64,000 bases of DNA from Streptomyces sp. NBC_01431 (lineage in GTDB: Bacteria > Actinomycetota > Actinomycetes > Streptomycetales > Streptomycetaceae): NCBI RefSeq assembly GCF_036231355.1, contig NZ_CP109496.1, positions 6,820,001 to 6,884,000 of the forward strand, in the 5' to 3' direction. Shown piece after piece: positions 58,783-64,000 of the stretch (the first letter of the stretch is position 1; each line of letters starts with the position of its first letter). A program made the translations under genes and the position numbers. The notes under the pieces were generated by a model. The model was not told the origin of the DNA and searched no databases. It was given only the letters and a program-made list of their open reading frames with translations.

Positions 58783-58802
58783 ACCCGAAGAGAGACCCTG
58801 AC

Positions 58803-59522
58803 ATGACTACCTCCACTCCCACCGTCGTTCTCGTCCACGGCGCCTTCGCCGACGCGGCCAGCTGGTCCGGGGTCATCGCCGAGTTGCAGAGCCACGGCAT
58901 CCCGGTGATCGCGCCGCCCAACCCGCTGCGCGGACTGGCCTCGGACGCCGCGTACGTCGCCTCCGTGGCCGCCCAGATCGACGGCCCCGTCGTCCTGGTC
59001 GGCCACTCGTACGGTGGCGCGCTCATCACCGTGGCCGGAACCACCGAGAACGTCGTCGGTCTGGTCTACGTGGCCGCGTACGTCCTCGAAGAAGGCGAGA
59101 GCCTCGGCGAACTCCAGGGCCGGTTCCCCGACAGCCCGCTGGTGAGCAACCTGAAGCAGTGGACGTACCCCGTCGAGGGCGCGGATCCCGCGGTCGAGGT
59201 CACCATCACGCCCGACGCCTTCCCGGATGTCTTCGCCGCCGACGTGCCCGCCGACGTCACCAAGGTCCTCGCGGCCGCCCAACGACCGCTGGCCGCCGCG
59301 GCGTTCGAGGAGACGGCCGCCGCGGCCGCGTGGAAGACCAAGCCTTCCTGGGCCCTGGTGGCCTGCGCCGACCACGCGATCAACCCCGAGGTCGAGCGGT
59401 TCGGCGCCGAGCGGGCCGGGGCGACCATCGTCGAGATTGAGGGTGCCTCGCACGCGGTCGCCGTGTCCCAGCCGAAGCAGGTCGCCGCGCTTGTCCTGGA
59501 CGCGGTACGCGCCACGAGCTGA
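58803..59522 (+). CDS. Alpha/beta hydrolase, intact member of the 22713/23605/44728 subfamily
   Basis: 239 residues from ATG 58803. V-V-L-V-H-G-A-F-A-D-A-A-S-W (8-21), G-H-S-Y-G-G with Ser69, A-C-A-D-H-A-I-N-P-E for the acid and G-A-S-H-A-V-A-V-S for the histidine. Most similar to the protein at 23605 and shows the full catalytic set that the 44728 homologue lacks. Co-transcribed with the Aes-type gene upstream (20-base gap) and terminated by the hairpin at 59540-59573. Confidence 0.92.
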   Translation: MTTSTPTVVLVHGAFADAASWSGVIAELQSHGIPVIAPPNPLRGLASDAAYVASVAAQIDGPVVLVGHSYGGALITVAGTTENVVGLVYVAAYVLEEGESLGELQGRFPDSPLVSNLKQWTYPVEGADPAVEVTITPDAFPDVFAADVPADVTKVLAAAQRPLAAAAFEETAAAAAWKTKPSWALVACADHAINPEVERFGAERAGATIVEIEGASHAVAVSQPKQVAALVLDAVRATS

Positions 59523-59539
59523 CCAGGCGGAACAAGCAG

Positions 59540-59573
59540 CCGCGCGGACGGATTCCCCTGCGTCCGCGCGGCC
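59540..59573. terminator. Strong hairpin terminator, 12-bp perfect stem
   Basis: GCCGCGCGGACG (59540-59551), 10-base loop, and CGTCCGCGCGGC (59562-59573), starting 18 bases after the hydrolase stop. Confidence 0.85.
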
Positions 59574-59639
59574 CCGTGTCGGGTCTCCCGCGATGTATTC
59601 GCGAGCAGAGCCACTGAGGCGACTGACCATGGGCACCGC

Positions 59640-60150
59640 TTGGCCCGCCGCGCTGGTCGGCGAGCGCGGCTCCCCGGACCGCCCCTTCCCCTTGCCTCGT
59701 GTTCCGTTCCCGGCCGGCCCGGCCACCTGCCCGGCCAGCACGCCGACATACGGCTCACCGCCGCCGACGGCCACCGGACGGTACGCGGTCACGACCTTGC
59801 CGCATCCGCCGACGGCGATGACATCGAACCGGGCGTACACGGCGTGTCCGACGGGAGCCCCCCTCACCTGCCCACGGCCTGGCGCCGGCACCCGACCGGG
59901 AGCCGCGCGGCCCGCTCGGCAACGTGGTTCGTCCGCGGCCCGAACAGACCGAGCCGGTGCTCCTGGTGGTCGGCGGCCCCGGCGTCGTCCCGCCGACGCA
60001 ATGACCCGCATCCGCCGCCGGACAGGGACGCGCAGCCCTTTTCACCCGCTGTACTCCGCGTGCACCCATGACGAGGTCTGGTCCCGTGACCACTTGGCCG
60101 CCGGGACCCGCAACTCAACGCCCGCACCCGTACTGATCCAACCGGCCGCG
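59640..60150 (+). pseudogene. Frameshifted ferredoxin-reductase-like oxidoreductase gene (FNR family)
   Basis: Pieces of one FNR-type protein lie in order in three frames. Frame starting TTG 59640 gives G-H-L-P-G-Q-H-A-D-I-R-L-T-A-A-D-G (FAD-binding P-G-Q-H region) and L-A-A-S-A-D-G-D-D-I. Around 59930-60000 another frame gives P-E-Q-T-E-P-V-L-L-V-V-G-G-P-G-V-V-P (NAD-binding start, G-G-x-G-x-x-P). From 60001 a third frame gives R-S-P-F-H-P-L-Y-S-A-C-T-H-D-E-V-W-S-R-D-H-L-A-A, as in P-F-R-L-L-Y-S-V-R-T-P-D-E-V-W-Y-R-D-E-L. At least two frameshifts; further damage inside frame 1 is likely. No intact domain remains. Confidence 0.7.
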
Positions 60151-60200
60151 CCCGCATGGAGCCGCCACCGCCACGGGGCGCGGGCTGTCCGGCAGCGTGC

Positions 60201-60857
60201 TCAGCCGCCGTCGCCCGGCCTGACCGGACTCACTTGAGGAACCGACGCCTTACCCGTGTTGGAGACCTTTCCGCCGGTCCAGCGGACTCTGATCGACTCC
60301 GTCTCATCGGGCGGGGTGACGAGCACGGCCGCAGGTGTCACGGTAGTGACGCCGGAGACCGCCGGATTGGTGAAGACCAACGCCGACCACGCACTCGCTC
60401 CCGGGGTAAGCGTCACGATCCGTTGCTCCTGCCCGGTGGTCCGCTCGGGGTCCGGTGTGACGGCCTCGCCGGCACTGTTGACGAACGCCACCCCGGGAAA
60501 TCCGTACACCGTGCAGGTGCGGTGGGAGCCGTTGACCAGGATGATGGCGAAGTTCTCCTGCCCGGCTCCCGGGTGATCCGGGCCGATGGATGCCCGCAGC
60601 TCGGAACTGTGGCATCGGGCTGCCGTCGGTGACTGAGGGGCGGACGCGGTCGGCGTCGGTGTCGGCCCGCCCGACGAGTCGGCGGTGCCGCCGTTGGCGG
60701 TCCCCGAGCTGGCGGCCGACGACGGGTTTGCGGAGTTGCTCGGAGCCGGGCTGCCGTCCGTGGCGCTGCCTGTGCCGGTGCTCGTACAACCAGCCAGCGC
60801 GGTTGCCAGCGCGGCGCAGCAGGCGAGTGTGGCGGACACGGTTCTACGGTGCGTCAT
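60201..60857 (-). CDS. DUF4232-domain lipoprotein
   Basis: 218 residues from ATG 60857. Leader with lipobox L-A-L-A-G-C-type segment (Cys24). A Ser/Gly/Ala/Thr-rich linker covers about 25-75. The folded part (about 80-218) starts C-H-S-S-E-L-R-A-S-I and includes Q-E-N-F-A-I-I-L-V-N-G-S-H-R-T-C-T-V-Y-G-F-P-G-V-A-F-V (about 98-123): the two Cys (80 and 112) and this motif are DUF4232 hallmarks. Many Streptomyces encode several; the domain's function is unknown. It sits on the outer membrane face. Confidence 0.88.
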   Translation of the reverse strand: MTHRRTVSATLACCAALATALAGCTSTGTGSATDGSPAPSNSANPSSAASSGTANGGTADSSGGPTPTPTASAPQSPTAARCHSSELRASIGPDHPGAGQENFAIILVNGSHRTCTVYGFPGVAFVNSAGEAVTPDPERTTGQEQRIVTLTPGASAWSALVFTNPAVSGVTTVTPAAVLVTPPDETESIRVRWTGGKVSNTGKASVPQVSPVRPGDGG

Positions 60858-61054
60858 CTTCTGCCTTCCTCGGTGTGCCGGATGGGCCGGCCTGCGCGCC
60901 CCCGGTATCGGCCCGCGTGGTCTTTGCCAGGGGGCGGGGGCGAGGATCGGGTCCTCACCCCCGGCAGGAGCGGGGTTGAGCAGGTTGTGGTTGGCGGAAC
61001 GCGACCTGCCGCGCGCCGCACGAACGCCGGGGCAGTTCGGCCGTCCTCTACGTT

Positions 61055-61569
61055 CTACGGCCTAGTGACGCCGTAGGAGGTACTTCTCTGCCCGGACAGC
61101 ACGAGTTGGCGGTGCTGGTTGTGAACGGTGGCCGCGGTGACCACGATGCCGTTGCCGTCCTTCGGCTCCAGGCCGGTGATGGTGAGCGCCGGGTAGAGGG
61201 TGTCGCCGGAGTGCACCTCGGCCAGGAAGGTGTACGACACTTCGAGGAATCTGATGAACACCTCACCGATGAAGTGCGGGAACAGGGTGGCCCCGGTGCG
61301 GTGAAGGCCAGTACTTGGAGGCCGTGTACCACCGGCGCGGAGTGTCCGTGTTTGCGCGCCCATTCGGCGTCGTAGTGCACCGGGTGATTGTCCGCGGACA
61401 CCGTCTGGAAAGCCGCGGCATGCCCGTCCGTCAGGGTGCGGCTGGGAGCCCGGAAGACCTCGCCGATGCGCAGGTCCTCGAACGTCCTGGCCGGGACGAC
61501 CAGGGACGCGTCGGGGTCGAACTCGGCCGATTCGGCGGCTGTCTGTGTCTCTGTGTGCCGCTTCCCCAT
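61055..61569 (-). pseudogene. MaoC-like hydratase gene with a one-base deletion
   Basis: From ATG 61569 the first frame gives V-P-A-R-T-F-E-D-L-R-I-G-E-V-F and D-N-H-P-V-H-Y-D-A-E-W-A (the MaoC catalytic Asp/His region) up to G-L-Q-V-L-A-F-T-A-P-G. The rest of the domain (L-F-P-H-F-I-G-E-V-F-I-R-F-L-E-V-S-Y-T-F-L-A-E-V-H-S-G-D-T-L-Y-P) runs in the next frame and ends at 61055. Adding one C to the CCCC run at 61291-61294 (plus strand) restores one frame of about 171 residues. Either a true frameshift or a sequencing error. Confidence 0.78.
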
Positions 61570-61671
61570 GACATGGTCCTCTCCGCTCGCTTCTTCGTGT
61601 GTTCGGCTCTCCAGCGACGTGCCCGTCCGTGCCCTCGACGGCTTCGAAGACAGCCGCTGCGGCCCATGTCC

Positions 61672-61817
61672 GGTGTCCGGCCCGCGCGGTATCGGCGGGT
61701 ACCGCCTGGGGCTGGCTCTATTCGCCGGCCCTGATCTGGGCTGGTCCGGTGCCCGGCCCGCGCGGTATTGACGGGTACCGCCCAGGGTGGGCCCTATTCG
61801 CCGGCCCTGATCCGGGC
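61672..61817. repeat. 70-bp imperfect direct repeat duplicating the 3' end of the beta-propeller gene
   Basis: Copy 1 61672-61741 and copy 2 61748-61817, 76 bases apart, agree at 61 of 70 positions. Copy 2 contains the last seven codons and the stop of the gene at 61794; copy 1 carries an equivalent I-R-A-G-E-stop end further downstream. A tandem duplication followed by divergence. Confidence 0.85.
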
Positions 61818-62756
61818 GGCGAGGAGGTTGGGGTCGTTGTTGGTCGAGTAGGCGCCGTTGGCGATGTAAACCGTGGTGCCGTGTACGGCGAGTGAGGTCG
61901 GGTTCTCAAGCCCGTTGGCGGCGGTCAGCACTGTGGTGTGGCTGCCGTCCGGCTTGACCAGGGCGACCTCGTTGTCCGCGTTGATCGCGGCCAGCAGGGT
62001 GTCACCGGCGCCGGTGAACGCGATGTCGTCGATGTTGACGAGGCCGTTGGCTCGGGTCTCGACGGGACCGGCGGTGCCGTGGCACGTGATCGGGATGCGC
62101 AACACGGTGCCCTTGTCCAGGTTGGACACCCAGACCGCGCCCTTGTGGATCTTGATGCCGTTGGCTCCCAGGAAGCCGGTGGCTTCCAGTTCGGGGGCGG
62201 CGGCCCACTTGGTGGGCGTGCCCCCAGTGGCCGGCACCCGCCAGACCGTGCCAAGGACCGAGTCGGCCATGTACAGCAGGCCGCTCTGCTGGTCGAGGGC
62301 AAGACCGTTGGGCAGGCTGTCGGCCGGGAGCCCGGCGATGCGCTCCGGGGTACCGCCCGGACGCAGGCGCCACAGGCCGGTCAGGTCGCTGCCGGTGGCG
62401 TACAGGAAGTACAGCGTTCCGTCGGGTGCGCGGACGATCCCGCCGAGGAACGGTGAGGTGAGGACAGGGGTCTTGGCGCCGGCCGGGGGCGCCGGCAGGG
62501 TCGCCAGGACATGTACGTGACCATCGGGGCCGACCCGGGCGACCTGGCGGCTGAAGGCGAAGGTGACGTCGGCGCCGCCGCCGGGTTCCAGGGTTATGTT
62601 CTCCGGCCGCTGTCCCTCGGCCATGTTCAGATGCGACACGAAGTGGACGTGCGATACGGGGGCGGTGGCCGCGGTGGCGTGGCCTGCGGCAGTCATGGCG
62701 AGGGCCGCCACCACGGCCAGGAGGCCGGTCCGCTTGCCCTTCATGGTTCTTGACAT
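61794..62756 (-). CDS. Secreted SMP-30/ScyD-like beta-propeller protein
   Basis: 320 residues from ATG 62756; ATGs at 62744 and 62771 are alternatives. The leader M-K-G-K-R-T-G-L-L-A-V-V-A-A-L-A (from Met5) looks Sec-type, with cleavage after A-T-A-A-T-A. The mature part has repeated blades: G-G-I-V-R-A-P-D-G-T-L-Y-F-L, L-P-N-G-L-A-L-D-Q-Q-S-G-L-L-Y-M-A-D-S, A-N-G-I-K-I-H-K-G-A-V-W-V-S-N, D-I-A-F-T-G-A-G-D-T-L-L-A-A-I-N. ScyD/ScyE-type or SMP-30 folds bind Ca; the function here is unknown. The 3' end is duplicated downstream. Confidence 0.85.
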   Translation of the reverse strand: MSRTMKGKRTGLLAVVAALAMTAAGHATAATAPVSHVHFVSHLNMAEGQRPENITLEPGGGADVTFAFSRQVARVGPDGHVHVLATLPAPPAGAKTPVLTSPFLGGIVRAPDGTLYFLYATGSDLTGLWRLRPGGTPERIAGLPADSLPNGLALDQQSGLLYMADSVLGTVWRVPATGGTPTKWAAAPELEATGFLGANGIKIHKGAVWVSNLDKGTVLRIPITCHGTAGPVETRANGLVNIDDIAFTGAGDTLLAAINADNEVALVKPDGSHTTVLTAANGLENPTSLAVHGTTVYIANGAYSTNNDPNLLAARIRAGE

Positions 62757-62994
62757 GTTTTTCTCGTCCATTGTGTTGCTTCGTACTCGGCGATACATGT
62801 GCGTCTTCCTGGTTGCAGGGGGCGCGGCAGGGCGCGGCGCCAAGCGGGCGATTGATCGGATATCGGATGGGGGCCGGGACGGAGAAGAGGAGTTTCCCGG
62901 CGCGACCGCCCCGCAGCTACCGACGACCGGGCGTCCGGTACGCCAGGCACCCGGCGGGAGGATCTGGTCCCTCTGCTGAGTCCTCCCAAGGTGC

Positions 62995-63199
62995 TGCACT
63001 CCTCACCATTGATGGCGGAGGTCAGGTCCAGATCGTCGGGGGTGGTGAACCCGTCCCAAGTGCCCAGCCAGGGGCCCATCGGTGCGAAGCTCCGACAGGG
63101 CTCGCCGAGGTTGAACCGGGGAGGCGGCGGCCCGGCCATCTGGACAAAACGCTCGGAGACGTCCTGGCCCACCTGGCCTTTCGTGGCGCGCGGTTTGCC
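62995..63199 (-). pseudogene. Fragment of a fumarylacetoacetate hydrolase (FAH) family gene
   Basis: In one frame: V-G-Q-D-V-S-E-R (GTG 63172), then R-F-N-L-G-E-P-C-R-S-F-A-P-M-G-P-W-L-G-T, D-D-L-D-L-T-S-A-I-N-G-E-E. This is the FAH-fold centre (G-Q-D-x-S-E-R; S-F-x-P-x-G-P-W; D-P-D-D-L-x-L-x-x-x-I-N-G-E). About 60-65 residues survive out of about 280. The frame continues directly from the SsgA-like stop codon with no break, and upstream/downstream FAH parts are absent. Metal-site glutamates elsewhere in the enzyme are lost. Confidence 0.7.
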
Positions 63200-63208
63200 G
63201 TTGGTTCC

Positions 63209-63652
63209 TCACTCGCTCCCGTCCATGAGCCCGGCGACGAGGCGGTCCAGGTCGATGTGGAGTTCCTCCGTGCCGGGTGCCACCACCAGGTGGGTCGCCT
63301 CCAGAAAGGCGGTGACCGCCGACACCGCGATCTCCAGCAGTGCCACTCCGGCTGGTGATCTCAGGACGATGCGCACAGAGCCCCGATGGCCGCGACGAGG
63401 CGGTCTCACCAGTACGTCTCCGAGACCCCTCGGTCGGCGCAGGCCCTCCGACAGGAGGCTGCGGGCGAAGACCCAGTCGACCGTGCCGGTCGACGGCACG
63501 CCGAGTGACAGGCATACGGCGTAGGGGTCAGTGCTGTCGTAGCGCAGCGTCGCCGGCACAGATACCGGTCGTCCTTCCGGGACGCCGGCGCGCACCATTA
63601 CCTCGTGCATGACCGGGAGCCCGGCTGCTGCACCGGAAGAAGACTGATTCAC
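63209..63652 (-). CDS. SsgA-like sporulation/cell-wall protein (SALP)
   Basis: 147 residues from GTG 63652, with GGGGGA upstream. The SALP pattern is plain: P-V-S-V-P-A-T-L-R-Y-D-S-T-D-P-Y-A-V-C-L-S-L (29-50), V-D-W-V-F-A-R-S-L-L-S-E-G-L-R-R-P (58-74), G-D-V-L-V-R-P (77-83) and F-L-E-A-T-H-L-V-V-A-P-G-T-E-E-L-H-I-D-L-D. SALPs are confined to sporulating actinomycetes and help localise wall synthesis and septation during sporulation; which SsgA-G subtype this is I cannot say. Its stop is followed in frame by an FAH fragment. Confidence 0.93.
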   Translation of the reverse strand: MNQSSSGAAAGLPVMHEVMVRAGVPEGRPVSVPATLRYDSTDPYAVCLSLGVPSTGTVDWVFARSLLSEGLRRPRGLGDVLVRPPRRGHRGSVRIVLRSPAGVALLEIAVSAVTAFLEATHLVVAPGTEELHIDLDRLVAGLMDGSE

Positions 63653-63806
63653 TACATCCCCCGATCGCTGGATTTCTAGAGGCAGGCCGTGTGAATGACC
63701 GTAAAGCCTGCGAATAGGAGCACCGTGCCGAGGAATGCACGAGATGTTGCCTGAGAGAGCACGGCACGCGGATTCTCGCGATGGTCAAGGCTCTGTCATG
63801 GCGGGC

Positions 63807-64000
63807 TCAGCCGAAGCGCAGAGCGGCTGAGCGATCTGCCCCGAGCGCCCGCAACTCGCGGCGCCCTGGGAACGGCAGGTCGACGGTCGGCATCCTCCGC
63901 GCGCACTCGTTGCCCAGGAGCGAGGGTTCCAACTTCGGGCGAGGTGGCGACAGATCCAGGGCGGGACGAAGGGAGTGGAGGGCGCGCGTCGGTCCCGGCG
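63807..64000 (-). CDS. Possible C-terminal end of a gene cut by the right edge
   Basis: One minus-strand frame is open from the edge to TGA 63807-63809 (about 64 residues: P-T-R-A-L-H-S-L-R-P-A-L-D-L, then L-L-G-N-E-C-A-R-R-M-P-T-V-D-L-P-F-P-G-R-R-E-L) with fairly high third-position GC. No family recognised and the other frames are open in part too, so this is only a suggestion. The stretch 63653-63806 holds the SALP promoter region. Confidence 0.3.
   Translation of the reverse strand, partial: PGPTRALHSLRPALDLSPPRPKLEPSLLGNECARRMPTVDLPFPGRRELRALGADRSAALRFG

Noticed and set aside
1..64000. CRISPR arrays, tRNA or rRNA genes, transposases
   Set aside because: No regular spacer-repeat array with 21-48 bp repeats, no cloverleaf recognised by eye and no transposase-like protein; tRNAscan and ISfinder would be needed for certainty.

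Overview
The window is a 64 kb piece of a very GC-rich actinobacterial chromosome, almost certainly Streptomyces or a close relative. Pointers are strong G/C bias at third codon positions, an SsgA-like sporulation protein near the right edge, two full-size LuxR-type LAL regulators plus one truncated, an in-frame TTA (bldA-type) leucine codon at 44860-44862, lipoproteins with Sec or Tat leaders, and a sugar ABC importer with no ATPase gene of its own. I see no rRNA, tRNA, CRISPR array, phage genes or intact insertion sequence.

Layout. 1-9.7 kb is mostly housekeeping: a DMT exporter with a divergent LysR regulator, a PNPOx-like protein, an isochorismatase-fold protein without its usual triad, a Rieske lipoprotein, a HipA-like kinase coupled to a DUF3037 protein, two SDR reductases, a peptide-type solute-binding lipoprotein and uracil-DNA glycosylase. 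The last gene and its right-hand neighbour each carry a perfect PafBC/RecA-NDp damage promoter motif. 9.7-21.4 kb holds a TetR/FAD-monooxygenase pair with twin palindromic operators, an apolipoprotein N-acyltransferase, a crotonase, small secreted or unknown proteins, two related mini-genes, UppP and a TVP38-type membrane protein. At 21.8 kb lies an EF-Tu-like GTPase gene that has lost domains 2 and 3 and gained a 9-bp repeat.

22.7-34.1 kb is redox themed: two alpha/beta hydrolases, a translationally coupled cydA-cydB-cydD-cydC operon read leftward, and a divergent operon of a CE1758-type flavin monooxygenase, its CE1759-type FMN reductase and an MFS exporter. 34.2-45.5 kb is a regulator island: two intact LAL regulators, three AraC-type regulators, a truncated LAL gene joined to a hydrolase remnant, and a hydrolase whose nucleophile serine has become glycine. 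45.7-48.8 kb is the sugar ABC importer operon. 48.9-57.4 kb holds stress and detoxification genes: Dps, a disulfide-reductase-like flavoprotein, an AhpD-like protein, pirin, GNAT, DoxX, DUF1275, a YcaC-like hydrolase and a YtcJ-like amidohydrolase. 57.8-59.5 kb carries two more hydrolases. 59.6-63.2 kb is a zone of decay: a frameshifted ferredoxin-reductase-like gene, a MaoC gene with a one-base deletion, a partial FAH gene, and a duplicated 3' end of a beta-propeller gene. An SsgA-like gene follows.

How it fits together (inference): from about 22 to 60 kb the genes look like accessory functions for coping with electrophiles, oxidants and small organic substrates (bd oxidase, flavin monooxygenase, hydrolases, Dps, AhpD-like, DoxX, pirin), under many one-component regulators, with clear signs of recent gene loss and duplication.
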